A DNA stretch of 64,000 nucleotides from Mycobacterium basiliense (GTDB lineage Bacteria > Actinomycetota > Actinomycetes > Mycobacteriales > Mycobacteriaceae). The translations under genes were made by a program, and so were the position numbers. The stretch covers positions 806,001-870,000 of the forward strand of contig NZ_LR130759.1 of NCBI RefSeq assembly GCF_900292015.1, read 5' to 3'. The stretch's first letter is position 1. Each line of letters starts with the position of its first letter. Positions 9,873-18,154 of the stretch are shown here, in pieces. The notes below the pieces were generated by a model. That model was not told the origin of the DNA and did not search any database. It was given only the letters and a program-made list of their open reading frames with translations.

Positions 9873-10421
9873 ATGACATCAGCCGATGAGAGCCAATCCA
9901 GGCCGTTGTTCTACGAACCTGGTGCCAGCTGGTATTGGTTGTTGGCTGGCCCATTCTCGGCGTTGTCGTTGATCCTGATCGAAAAGTCCAGTGGCGCCAA
10001 GCTCGAGCTGATTACACCCGCCATTTTCTTGGTGCTGGTGACGGTGTTCGTGGGTGTCCAGGTCAAGGCGGCACGGATCCACACCTCGGTGGAACTGACC
10101 GAAAAGTCCTTGCGGCAAGGGACCGAGACCATCCTGGTGTCCGAGATCCTCAGGGTGTTTCCCGAGCCGGAGAATTCGGTGGTATCGGGGAAGCCGCTGG
10201 CCAAGTGGCAGTCAGCGCGGACGCTGGGCGAACTGGTCGGGGTACCCCGGGGCCGGGTAGGCATTGGACTTAAGCTCACCGGCGGCCGCACCGCCCAGGC
10301 CTGGGCTCGTCGGCACCGCCACCTGCGCGCGGCGCTGATGCCACTGGTGCAGGAGCGGGTGGCGCCGACCCAGAGTGAGGCCTCCCAACGTGATGACGAC
10401 GACAATGAGTCGGCGCTGTGA
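9873..10421 (+). CDS. Conserved membrane protein (Rv0513-like)
   Basis: A 182-residue protein of the same length as Rv0513. Two hydrophobic helices lie near residues 19-35 (WYWLLAGPFSALSLILI) and 46-62 (LITPAIFLVLVTVFVGV). A cytoplasmic domain follows, containing TEKSLRQGTETILVSEILRVFPEPE and ending in a charged Asp/Glu tail (QRDDDDNESAL). This looks like a DUF3093-type two-helix membrane protein, but I do not assign a function. It starts 12 bases after hemB and overlaps the next gene by 4 bases, so it belongs to the haem operon transcript. Confidence 0.85.
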   Translation: MTSADESQSRPLFYEPGASWYWLLAGPFSALSLILIEKSSGAKLELITPAIFLVLVTVFVGVQVKAARIHTSVELTEKSLRQGTETILVSEILRVFPEPENSVVSGKPLAKWQSARTLGELVGVPRGRVGIGLKLTGGRTAQAWARRHRHLRAALMPLVQERVAPTQSEASQRDDDDNESAL

Positions 10422-10702
10422 AGCCCCGCAACCGGGCATGGGCGGAACTGGCCCTGGCGTGCGCGATGTTGGTGGCTGCCGGTGCCAGCTGGGCGCACAC
10501 GCGATCATCGGTGGCCGTCGCTCCGGTGATCGAGGGACAGCCCGCCACCATGTCGGTGATCTATCACCCGCAACTGTTGGTGCTGACCCTGTGGCTGGTG
10601 ACCCTGGCCGGCGTGCTTGGGGTGGTCGGTGTGGCCAGGCTGCGGCGGGCGGCGCGCCGGCCGGAACTACCGGGCGCGTCCGATCCTAGGCCGTCTTTTT
10701 GA
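10418..10702 (+). CDS. Small two-helix membrane protein (Rv0514-like)
   Basis: A 94-residue protein whose GTG start overlaps the preceding stop (GTGA). Two membrane segments are visible: residues 9-22 (LALACAMLVAAGAS) and about 46-72 (QLLVLTLWLVTLAGVLGVVGVARL). The intervening loop (about 40 residues) would be extracytoplasmic. The C-terminus is basic and Pro-rich. No function is recognised. Its last 17 bases overlap the convergent STAS gene at the 3' ends. Confidence 0.8.
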   Translation: MKPRNRAWAELALACAMLVAAGASWAHTRSSVAVAPVIEGQPATMSVIYHPQLLVLTLWLVTLAGVLGVVGVARLRRAARRPELPGASDPRPSF

Positions 10703-11138
10703 TGAGGGGCAGCACGAGCTGACGACGGCTAACGATGTCGTCGGCCAGGCGGTGCAGGGCCTCGTGGACTGAGCGGGTAATCGGGAACATGGCTTCGCCC
10801 GGCCTCTGGTCACAGCCGTCGCCGAGCAATTCGGTCACCGCCGGGTCGGCTACCAACATCCATTCCACCCCGGCGGCGCAGCAGTCCTCGTCAAAACCGC
10901 ACAACAGTGCGATACCGGCGGATGTGAAATGACTAACGCCACTCAGGTCGAGCACCACCGGGCCCTGCCCGACGATGAACCGCCGGATGTACTGGCCTAC
11001 CCGGTCGACGTTGACGCCGTCGATCTCCCCCCTGATGGTCACCACAGTCGCCAGCGGGCGACAGTGTGCCCGAATTTGAGCGCCCGCGCAGTCAAAGGTG
11101 GAGTTGTCCTGTCGAGCCGTGACGGTCGCGCTAGTCAT
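10686..11138 (-). CDS. STAS-domain anti-anti-sigma factor (Rv0516c-like)
   Basis: A 150-residue protein with a STAS fold: RPLATVVTIRGEIDGVNVDRV (strand-helix start), VVLDLSGVSHFTSAGIALLC (the SpoIIAA-like phospho-acceptor region, Ser/Thr in HFTSAG) and the C-terminal helix. From memory, the M. tuberculosis homologue Rv0516c is an anti-sigma-factor antagonist phosphorylated by PknD in osmotic response. The start at 11138 is chosen for GGGG seven bases upstream and a match to the homologue N-terminus; an ATG at 11150 is also in frame. It is convergent with the Rv0514-like gene. The 13E12 repeat gene found beside it in M. tuberculosis is absent. Confidence 0.85.
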   Translation of the reverse strand: MTSATVTARQDNSTFDCAGAQIRAHCRPLATVVTIRGEIDGVNVDRVGQYIRRFIVGQGPVVLDLSGVSHFTSAGIALLCGFDEDCCAAGVEWMLVADPAVTELLGDGCDQRPGEAMFPITRSVHEALHRLADDIVSRRQLVLPLIKKTA

Positions 11139-11409
11139 GAGCAGCCCCATTCCGCTGGCGTTACGTAGGCCGGCGCAGCGCCGACCCAACCTGCTCCAAC
11201 GCTCTCAGCAAAATCTAAGGAGACCGGAAGCCACTTCTAACTCTTTGCTAAGAAGCGACTTTCGGGCTGGTTGCGAAGATCAAAGCAACCGCGTTGACGG
11301 CCTCTGCGCAGTACAGCGACCGTGGAGAGTTCCGTCGGTAGTCGATCGGTGGTGCCGTCGTACCACGATCGCCCTGACGCCATCACCGCCATTGCGCTGA
11401 TACGCTGCG

Positions 11410-12741
11410 ATGGCTGCGGGTTGCCGGTCGGAAGAGGGCCGGGTGGCCGGTGGTACGGGGAGTCGCCCGGTCAGCCCAACGAGAAGGCGAACCAAACAGC
11501 AGAGTCCAGGCGGAAAGAGCGTCGTGCGCGCAGAGATCAAGGCCCTGACCGGGCTTCGCATTGTCGCCGCGGTGTGGGTGGTGCTGTTTCACTTCCGGCC
11601 GATGGTGCGCGATGCCTCGCCTGGTTTCCGCGATGCCCTGGCGCCGGTGCTCAACTGCGGCGCGCAAGGCGTCGATCTGTTCTTCATTCTCAGCGGATTC
11701 GTGCTGACGTGGAACTACCTGGACCGCATGGGCCGGTCGTGGTCGACGCGCGCCACCTTGCGTTTCCTGTGGCTACGGCTGGCCAGGGTGTGGCCGGTGT
11801 ACCTGGTGACGTTGCACCTGGCTGCGGTTTGGATGATCTTCACCCTGCACGTGGGCCATGTACCGTCACCCGAAGCGTTCCGGTTCACCGCGACCAGCTA
11901 TGTCCAGCAGATCCTGCTGGTGCAACTGTGGGTTCAGCCGTACTTCGACTGGTCGAGTTGGGATGGGCCGGCCTGGTCGATCAGCGCGGAATGGCTGGCC
12001 TACCTGTTGTTCGGCGTGCTCGTGCTGGTGATTTTCCGGATGCAGCATGCCACGCGGGCGCGCACGCTGATGTGGCTGGCGGTTGCGGCGTCGTTGCCCC
12101 CGGTGGTGCTGTTGTTGGCCAGCGGCGAGTTCTACACCCCGTGGAGCTGGTTGCCGCGAATCGTGACGCAGTTCACCGCGGGCGCGCTGGCCTGTGCCGG
12201 GGTGCGCCGGCTGCGGCTCACCGATCGTGCCCGCCGCGTCGCCGGGTACGGTTCGATGCTCCTGGTCGCGGCCATCGTGGGCATCCTTTACCTGGTTGAT
12301 GCGCATCCGATAACCGGCGTTGTCGACAGCAGCGGAGTGGTGGACGTGCTGTTCGTTCCCCTGGTGATCTTGCTGGCGATCGGTTTGGGCAGCCTGCCAA
12401 GGCTGTTGTCGACGCGGGCGATGGTTTACGGCGGACAGATCTCGTTCTGCCTGTACATGGTGCATGAGCTGGTGCATAACGTCTGGGGATGGGCCGTACC
12501 GCAATTCGAGCTCACGCCGCAGGACGCCCCGTGGAAGTGGAACGTCTTTGTCCTGCTCGCGATCGCCGTGGGCGCCGCGATGCTGTTGTATCACGTCGTC
12601 GAAGAGCCCGCCCGCCGTTGGATGCGCCGGATGGTCGACGTCCGGGCCGTGGACACGCAAATCGACGCCGCGGAGTCCGTGGTCGGGCGGCGTCGTCAAA
12701 TCGACGGTGCGCTAGAAGGGGTTTCGGCCCGCGCAGTATGA
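11410..12741 (+). CDS. Acyltransferase-3 family integral membrane protein (Rv0517-like)
   Basis: A membrane acyltransferase (OafA/NodX family) of up to 443 residues with about ten hydrophobic helices. The family's conserved start is KALTGLRIVAAVWVVLFHFRP, with the catalytic His. CGAQGVDLFFILSGFVLTWNY, the RLARVWPVYL arginine motif and WSISAEWLAYLLFG follow. It would transfer an acyl group to an envelope carbohydrate or lipid; the substrate is unknown. The first 38 residues are low-complexity. A GTG at 11524 with GGAAAG upstream gives a tighter 405-residue protein, but Rv0517 is also annotated long (436). An SGNH hydrolase follows on the same strand. Confidence 0.88.
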   Translation: MAAGCRSEEGRVAGGTGSRPVSPTRRRTKQQSPGGKSVVRAEIKALTGLRIVAAVWVVLFHFRPMVRDASPGFRDALAPVLNCGAQGVDLFFILSGFVLTWNYLDRMGRSWSTRATLRFLWLRLARVWPVYLVTLHLAAVWMIFTLHVGHVPSPEAFRFTATSYVQQILLVQLWVQPYFDWSSWDGPAWSISAEWLAYLLFGVLVLVIFRMQHATRARTLMWLAVAASLPPVVLLLASGEFYTPWSWLPRIVTQFTAGALACAGVRRLRLTDRARRVAGYGSMLLVAAIVGILYLVDAHPITGVVDSSGVVDVLFVPLVILLAIGLGSLPRLLSTRAMVYGGQISFCLYMVHELVHNVWGWAVPQFELTPQDAPWKWNVFVLLAIAVGAAMLLYHVVEEPARRWMRRMVDVRAVDTQIDAAESVVGRRRQIDGALEGVSARAV

Positions 12742-12855
12742 CGGCTACCCGGTGACGCGAATCGTACTGTGCCACAAAACCGAAACAACCACGGGTTACC
12801 CGAGTGCACGCCGGTTTCCTCGTAGGATGCCGGTGACTTGGATGCGGCACGGGAC

Positions 12856-13566
12856 ATGTCGTTACCGGTGGAGGTAGCTGTGAGTCGTCTGGCCAGATTC
12901 GTCATGGGCGTTGCGCTGCTGGCCGGCTTGGCCATCAAAAATCCGGCGCATGTGCGGGCCTACGAGGCCCTGACGCAGGATTACCGGCTCAGCCACGTTG
13001 CGGTCATCGGAGACTCCTACACCACGGGCACCGATGAGGGCGGTTTAGGCCAGAAGTCCTGGACCGCGCGCGCCTGGCAGCTGCTCGGGCAGACAGGAGT
13101 GCGGATTGCCGCCGACGTGGCCGCCGAGGGGAGGGCCGGCTATGGGGTGCCCGGTGACCACGGCAGCGTTTTCCAGGACCTGACCGAGCGGGCGGTCGAA
13201 CCCGACGACGTATTGGTGGTCTACTTCGGCTCCCTCAACGACCGTGACTTCGATCCCAGGCTGTTGGGCGAAAGAGCCCGCGACACATTCGATTCGGCGC
13301 ATCGCCTGGCGCCGTCGGCAAAGTTTCTGGTGGTCGGACCCCCTTGGCCGACCGCGGATGTGCCCGCATCGATGTTTCAGATTCGGGATGCTGTCGACGC
13401 GGCGGCACGGGCCGCGGGAGCGACGTTCGTCGACCCGATCGATGAACGCTGGTTCGTTGACCGGCCAGACCTCATCGGATCCGATGGTGTGCACCCGAAC
13501 GACGCCGGGCATGAGTATCTGGCGGACAGGATCGCACCGCTTATTCGCGCACAGTTATCTGGCTAG
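12856..13566 (+). CDS. Exported SGNH/GDSL hydrolase (Rv0518-like)
   Basis: A 236-residue secreted protein. An N-terminal signal sequence (RLARFVMGVALLAGLA..AHVRA) precedes an SGNH esterase domain. Block I is AVIGDSYTTG (catalytic Ser), block III is VVYFGSLNDRD (Asn), and block V is GSDGVHPNDAGHEYL (Asp-His). It probably deacylates or transacylates an envelope glycan or lipid. Paired with the acyltransferase just upstream, it suggests a surface-acylation function. Possible starts are TTG 12838, ATG 12856 and GTG 12880; the last has the best ribosome binding site (GGAGG at 12870-12874), giving 228 residues. Confidence 0.88.
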   Translation: MSLPVEVAVSRLARFVMGVALLAGLAIKNPAHVRAYEALTQDYRLSHVAVIGDSYTTGTDEGGLGQKSWTARAWQLLGQTGVRIAADVAAEGRAGYGVPGDHGSVFQDLTERAVEPDDVLVVYFGSLNDRDFDPRLLGERARDTFDSAHRLAPSAKFLVVGPPWPTADVPASMFQIRDAVDAAARAAGATFVDPIDERWFVDRPDLIGSDGVHPNDAGHEYLADRIAPLIRAQLSG

Positions 13567-13650
13567 CGTGTGTAGCTGACTATGACAGCCGCTTCTCCTG
13601 GCCGGCAGCCGGCCAAAGCTCTAGCCGCACAAGGTGTCTAGCGTGCGACT

Positions 13651-13767
13651 TCAGTCTTCGGCGTGTCGGTCGTAGTCCCAACGTTCAAGGCGCGCTTGCA
13701 ATTGCATCAAACCAAGTCCGGCGAGGGGCGCAGTTGCCGTGATCAAGACCACCAGCATCGGGCTCAT
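13651..13767 (-). CDS. Tiny single-helix membrane protein, 38 residues
   Basis: A short ORF encoding MSPMLVVLITATAPLAGLG, then LMQLQARLERWDYDRHAED. It has a hydrophobic N-terminal half (one membrane helix) and a charged amphipathic C-terminus. GGAGG lies seven bases upstream of the ATG (complement of 13775-13779), a strong ribosome binding site in an otherwise empty 290-base gap. Similar very short hydrophobic ORFs exist in mycobacterial genomes and are often unannotated. The function is unknown. Confidence 0.65.
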   Translation of the reverse strand: MSPMLVVLITATAPLAGLGLMQLQARLERWDYDRHAED

Positions 13768-13857
13768 CTCAAACCTCCAAAGCTCTTTCATTCCTAGCAC
13801 GTTCGACGGCGCGATGTGGTTCATTTGCGGATAAATTCACACCGAACTCACCTGCCT

Positions 13858-15987
13858 TCAGCGCTGTGCCAGGGCACGATCGGTCAACGCACCGATGACC
13901 GGCGCCAGCAGTCGCGCGTACTCGGTCGTCACGTGGTTGTCGTCGCGGAACACCAGCGTGTTGGCGACGATCACCGGGCAGCGAGCCGGGCTGCAGAACA
14001 GGTCGGTCAGGTCGGCGTAGTGGCCCCCGCCGGCCTCGGTGGCCGCGCGCTCGGCGGCGATGCCGTCACGGTTGGCCGCCGCCGAACGAGGCGGCGCGCA
14101 CACTCGTGCATCGTCGAGGTGAGTGGATAGGCAGCTCGGTGCCGAGGACTGCGGATCTGCGACCGGCCCCAACACCAGCACGGTTGAGCCCAGACTGCGC
14201 AGCTGCGCCACGACCCGGGCCAGCGCATCGATCCATCCCGCGTCGTAGGACGCGAAGCTGAAGTCCGCCTGGTAGCGCCGACTCATGCTCAGCACCACCA
14301 GGCGTGGCCTCTCGGCCTGTAGTCGGCCCACGATCTCGGTGCGCCACTGTTCGCACTCGGTATAGCGGCGACCCAGGTACGGACTGACAATCGGCAGATC
14401 CAACAGCGGGCAGGTCACCTTGGCCAGCGTTTCCAGCCGCCAGTGCCGCTGCTCGGCGATCTGCTGGAAGGCCGGGTCCCACATGGCGGCGTGGGAATCG
14501 CCGATCAGCGTCACGGTCGTCGGCGCGGTGATGTCGGCCGTCGCGCACTCGCTTTGTCCGACGTCGCGCCAAGAGCGCATGCAACCGTTGACGAAGACGG
14601 GCGCCTTGTCGCCCGGTGCCACCGCCAACGGCGGATCCAGGTTCGACGGGACCGCTTGCAGCGTCTCCGAACTCGCCACCAGCTCGCGCACTTGGGCGAA
14701 GGCATTCTGCACCGCGGCTTCTTCGGCACTGACGGCCTGTGCCTGGGGTGCGGTAGGCAACGCGATGATCTTGGCTTGCGGCGCCGCCGATCCGTGACCG
14801 ACGGGGGCCGGTACCGCCGTGAGCAATAGCAGGCATGCACATGCTGCGACGCCGCTAGTGGCGCCCGCCAGCAGCAAGCTTGCTCGCGCCGATCGGCGCA
14901 ACGCTGCGGTGAACCGGCCCGGATGCTCGACCAGATACATGGTGATGACCGCGAGGCCGGCGGAGACGATGGTGGCGGCCAGCCGGGCGGGAAGGCCCGC
15001 GGGAGCGCCCAACAGCGGCGGCAGCAGCAGTAGCACCGGCCAGTGCCACAGATACCATGAGTACGACACCCGGCCAATCGCCCGCATTGCCGGCTTGCAC
15101 AGCAGCCGCCCGACCCCCATGCCGCCGGTAACACCACCAGCGCCGATTATCAGCGCGGTTCCCAGCACCGGCAGAAGCGCAGCGGTGCCCGGGTACGGAG
15201 TGCTCGGGCCCAGCTGGGTGCAGGTCAGCAAGATCAGGGCCAGACCACCCCACCCGACGATTACCGCCGGGGCGAGCGGCAGCCGTCGCCATTGCCCGAT
15301 CGACAGGGCTATCAGTCCACCCGCCGCCAGTTCCCATGCGCGGGTGGGCAGCGAGAAAAACGCCCACGGCGGCGACGTACGGGTCCATATCGTGGCGGCG
15401 GCCAACGATCCGGCGCCGATCAGCCCGAGGACCAGCGCATAGGGCGCGGCCCGAGACGCGGTCTGGTGTCCCATGCGTCGCGCCAGCCAGGCGGTGCCGA
15501 TGATCAACGCCGGCCACACCAGATAGAACTGCTCCTCCACGCCGAGTGACCAGTAGTGCTGAAACGGCGATGGCGGCAAGTCCGAGATCAGGTAGTCGGT
15601 TTTTTGCATGGCGAATCGGTAATTGCCGATATACAAGGCGCTGGCGATGCCGTCGACGAAGACGCGTCGTGCTTGCAGTGGCGGTAGCACGAGGGCGGCG
15701 CCCACCGCGGTGGCCACCGCGACGGCGGCCGCGGCCGGCAGTAAACGGCGTGCCCGGGCGCCGTAGAAGCGGCCGAGGCGAACGGTGTTGGTGGTGCTGA
15801 CTTCGCGCCACAGCAACCCGGTGATCAGGAAGCCGGAAATGACGAAGAACACATCCACCCCGATGTAGCCGCCGACGACACCGGGTATGCCCGCGTGGAA
15901 CAGCACGACTGCAATCACCGCCACGGCGCGCAACCCCTCGATGTCAGGTCGAAAGGAGATCCGCGGGATCGGTTGCCGGTCGGTCAT
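13858..15987 (-). CDS. OafA-type membrane acyltransferase with C-terminal SGNH domain
   Basis: A 709-residue protein. Residues 1-380 form an acyltransferase-3 membrane domain: FRPDIEGLRAVAVIAVVLFHAG with the catalytic His, then GGYIGVDVFFVISGFLITGLL, RRLLPAA and YWSLGVEEQFYLVWP. Residues about 430-709 form an extracytoplasmic SGNH-like domain with VTLIGDSHAAMWDP (block I) and DDNHVTTEYARLLAP (Asp-x-x-His). Such fusions O-acetylate surface polysaccharides; M. tuberculosis Rv0111 and Rv1565c have this architecture. The ATG at 15987 gives the family-typical start; the frame stays open upstream to 16080. It follows the Rv0519c-like gene on the same strand, probably as one transcript. Confidence 0.9.
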   Translation of the reverse strand: MTDRQPIPRISFRPDIEGLRAVAVIAVVLFHAGIPGVVGGYIGVDVFFVISGFLITGLLWREVSTTNTVRLGRFYGARARRLLPAAAAVAVATAVGAALVLPPLQARRVFVDGIASALYIGNYRFAMQKTDYLISDLPPSPFQHYWSLGVEEQFYLVWPALIIGTAWLARRMGHQTASRAAPYALVLGLIGAGSLAAATIWTRTSPPWAFFSLPTRAWELAAGGLIALSIGQWRRLPLAPAVIVGWGGLALILLTCTQLGPSTPYPGTAALLPVLGTALIIGAGGVTGGMGVGRLLCKPAMRAIGRVSYSWYLWHWPVLLLLPPLLGAPAGLPARLAATIVSAGLAVITMYLVEHPGRFTAALRRSARASLLLAGATSGVAACACLLLLTAVPAPVGHGSAAPQAKIIALPTAPQAQAVSAEEAAVQNAFAQVRELVASSETLQAVPSNLDPPLAVAPGDKAPVFVNGCMRSWRDVGQSECATADITAPTTVTLIGDSHAAMWDPAFQQIAEQRHWRLETLAKVTCPLLDLPIVSPYLGRRYTECEQWRTEIVGRLQAERPRLVVLSMSRRYQADFSFASYDAGWIDALARVVAQLRSLGSTVLVLGPVADPQSSAPSCLSTHLDDARVCAPPRSAAANRDGIAAERAATEAGGGHYADLTDLFCSPARCPVIVANTLVFRDDNHVTTEYARLLAPVIGALTDRALAQR

Positions 15988-16021
15988 TATCTTCGTCGGT
16001 TCGGGAGCGGCGGCCTCATGG

Positions 16022-16894
16022 CTAGGACGCCATCCACGCCAGCTCGCCGGGAAGGTGTTCGCGCCAGAATTCCGCGTCATGCCCGCCGGGGGAGAAACTG
16101 CCCGCCGGCGGCTTTTTCAGCTGGCCGACGAATTGGCGGGTGGCGAAGTAGAAGCGGTCGCCGGTGCCGCAGTCCACGCGCAGCGGAATCTGGTTGAGCG
16201 CCGGCAGGCCCAGCACGCTGTGTTCCATCCAATCGTCGTAGCTGTCGAATGCCCCGGGCGCGCTGCCGGTGAACGAAGTGAACAATGCCGGGCTTATTGC
16301 GCAAATCCCCGCGGTGCGGGCCGGTCCCAGCCGGGCACCCAGCAGCAACGCGCCGTATCCACCCATGGACCAGCCGAGGAAACCCACCCGCGAGGTGTCC
16401 ATGCCCATCGTGGCCAGCATCGGCAACAGCTCTTCGAGCACCATCGCCCCGGCGTCCCCGCCGGAGGCCCTGCGGTGCCAGTAGGAGGTTTTGCCGCCGT
16501 CAACACCCACCACCGCGAAGGGCGGCTTGCCCGCTTTGACCAGTTGTGCGAGCCCGTCTTCGACACCGAGGTCAAGCATCATGCCGGCGTTGCCGTCTTT
16601 GCCGTGCAAGGCGATCACTGGACGCAACAACCCGGTTTGGCCCGGCGGCAGCGCAATCACCCAATTCGTCTTGATGCCGCCGCGGGCCGCCGAGATAAAC
16701 GAACCGGACAATCGGGTAGGCAGGCTGCTGCCCGCGGCCGGGGGTTCGAACGGGGCGGGCGCTTGCGGCGGTGCGGCTTGCGGCTTGAGTGGATCCAGCA
16801 GGGCGCTCAATGCCCACACGCCGGCGGCTCCTGCGCTGGCGCCGGCACCTACGCGCAGCATCGAGCGGCGGGTCAGGTCGGCCACGAGCGCCAT
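16022..16894 (-). CDS. Exported esterase-like alpha/beta hydrolase (Rv0519c-like)
   Basis: A 290-residue protein with a twin-arginine-like signal (LTRRSMLRVGAGASAGAAG, then a hydrophobic stretch ALSALL) and a Pro-rich linker. An esterase D/antigen-85-like hydrolase domain follows: VIALHGKDGNAGMM, the nucleophile elbow GFLGWSMGGYGALLL, and a likely C-terminal catalytic His in SPGGHDAEFW. It is probably exported to the cell envelope; the substrate is unknown. A GTG at 16930 would give 302 residues, closer to the 300 of Rv0519c, but the ATG at 16894 puts the Arg-Arg pair at a typical signal position. Its stop is 34 bases before the acyltransferase start. Confidence 0.85.
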   Translation of the reverse strand: MALVADLTRRSMLRVGAGASAGAAGVWALSALLDPLKPQAAPPQAPAPFEPPAAGSSLPTRLSGSFISAARGGIKTNWVIALPPGQTGLLRPVIALHGKDGNAGMMLDLGVEDGLAQLVKAGKPPFAVVGVDGGKTSYWHRRASGGDAGAMVLEELLPMLATMGMDTSRVGFLGWSMGGYGALLLGARLGPARTAGICAISPALFTSFTGSAPGAFDSYDDWMEHSVLGLPALNQIPLRVDCGTGDRFYFATRQFVGQLKKPPAGSFSPGGHDAEFWREHLPGELAWMAS

Positions 16895-17017
16895 AATGCC
16901 GCGCCGACAGGGCTTTTCCGGTCGAGCCACGCCGTAGAACCGGCCAATGTAATTGTGGCGTGACGTCCGCTTGATCGCTGCGGAATCAGATCAGGGCCCA
17001 GGACGGGCTGCGCGCGC

Positions 17018-17106
17018 GGGTGTCCGTGTCCCGGTTGCGTGGACCGCTCCTTTTGCGAGGCGGTCGCGCGGGGCGCGTAGATTTCCGTTGGGACTGATGC
17101 CACCCT
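17018..17106 (+). promoter_or_regulatory. Possible DosR/DevR sites upstream of the stress-protein/ctpF pair
   Basis: The known DosR consensus, from memory, is TTSGGGACTWWAGTCCCSAA. At 17087-17106 the sequence GTTGGGACTGATGCCACCC keeps the GGGACT half-site (17090-17095) and part of the second half. At 17028-17036 GTCCCGGTT matches a right half-site but lacks a left partner. The genes downstream are of kinds that belong to the DosR regulon in M. tuberculosis. The match is partial and remains a hypothesis. The whole 16931-17154 gap is a divergent promoter region. Confidence 0.35.
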
Positions 17107-17154
17107 CGACTCAAGCAGACTCAAGCAGATGATGTATCGAACGGAGGTGCCGCC

Positions 17155-18024
17155 TTGCCGCTGAACGCGATTGTGGGATACGACGGCTCGCCGGGGGCGA
17201 GCGCCGCGATAGATGCCGGTGCGCTGTTGTTTCCGGGAGCACACGGGTGGATCACCTACCTGTGGGTTCCGCCGTTCGCCAGCGATAAGGTGCGCCGTCG
17301 GTTGCGGCCGCTGGCTCGCGACGCGAACGAGTTGATCGAGATGGTCGAACGCGAAGGGGAGCGTGAGGCCCAACGGGTGGTCAGCATGGGGGTGACGCTG
17401 GCTCGCGCTGCCGGATGGGATGCCGAGCCGCTGCTGACCCGGACCTGGGGCGCCGAGGGCCTGCGCATCGCGCAAGCGGCCGAGGAGGTGCAGGCAGATT
17501 TCGTGCTCGCGGGATCCCGGGGACTCGGGGGAACCCAATCGGTGTTGGGCAGCGTGGCCGACATGGTGCTGCATTACAGCGCCCAGCCGGTGGTCGTCGT
17601 GCCGCACCCAATGTTGACCGCCGAGTACGAGGCGCTTTCCCATGGGCCGGTGCTGGTGGGCTGGGACGGGTCTGCCGGCGCCGAAACGGCGCTCGCTGCG
17701 GCTCGACGCCTGTGCCCGGAACGCGATGTGCTGTTGATTTTCGTCGACGACGGCACCGCACCTGGATCACCGGTGGACGCTGCTGGCGGGGAGATCCGCC
17801 CGCTGACCGTGGCCCGCGGTCGTGGGTTCCATGCCCGCGCCGTCTCCGATGCGCTGGTCGCCGCGGCCCACGATCACGACGCGGCCCTGGTGATCGTTGG
17901 GACGCACGGACACTCTGCCGCGCGGGAAGCGCTGGTCGGCAGCGTGGCAACTGGTACCGTGCACCACGCGCATCGACCGGTCATGGTTGTGCCGGGCGCG
18001 TGGGAGGTTCCGGCGACCCCCTGA
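17155..18024 (+). CDS. Universal stress protein, tandem USP domains
   Basis: A 289-residue cytosolic protein with two UspA-like domains. The first (about 1-150) begins LNAIVGYDGSPGASAAID and ends with the ATP-binding pattern LAGSRGLGGTQSVLGSVADMVLHYSAQPVVVVP. The second (about 160-285) begins VLVGWDGSAGAETAL and ends IVGTHGHSAAREALVGSVATGTVHHAHRPVMVVP. Both keep the Gly-x2-Gly-x9-Gly-Ser nucleotide motif of ATP-binding USPs. The TTG start follows GGAGG at about nine bases. The P-type ATPase begins 130 bases downstream on the same strand, recalling the Rv1996-ctpF pair of the DosR regulon. Confidence 0.9.
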   Translation: MPLNAIVGYDGSPGASAAIDAGALLFPGAHGWITYLWVPPFASDKVRRRLRPLARDANELIEMVEREGEREAQRVVSMGVTLARAAGWDAEPLLTRTWGAEGLRIAQAAEEVQADFVLAGSRGLGGTQSVLGSVADMVLHYSAQPVVVVPHPMLTAEYEALSHGPVLVGWDGSAGAETALAAARRLCPERDVLLIFVDDGTAPGSPVDAAGGEIRPLTVARGRGFHARAVSDALVAAAHDHDAALVIVGTHGHSAAREALVGSVATGTVHHAHRPVMVVPGAWEVPATP

Positions 18025-18154
18025 TCGGAGGCGCCCCGCCGGGGGCATGACCACTCCGGGATGGGTGACTTATGGCTCTGATCCGCACGTGCCGTATCGG
18101 GCAGGGTGGAACACATGATTGCTCGGTGGCTGCCGGCCGGATGAGGTGAGGTGA

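Noticed and set aside
17018..17037. A second full DosR site
   Set aside because: Only the right half GTCCCGG matches; the left half does not, and the spacing is one base too long for GGG..CCC.
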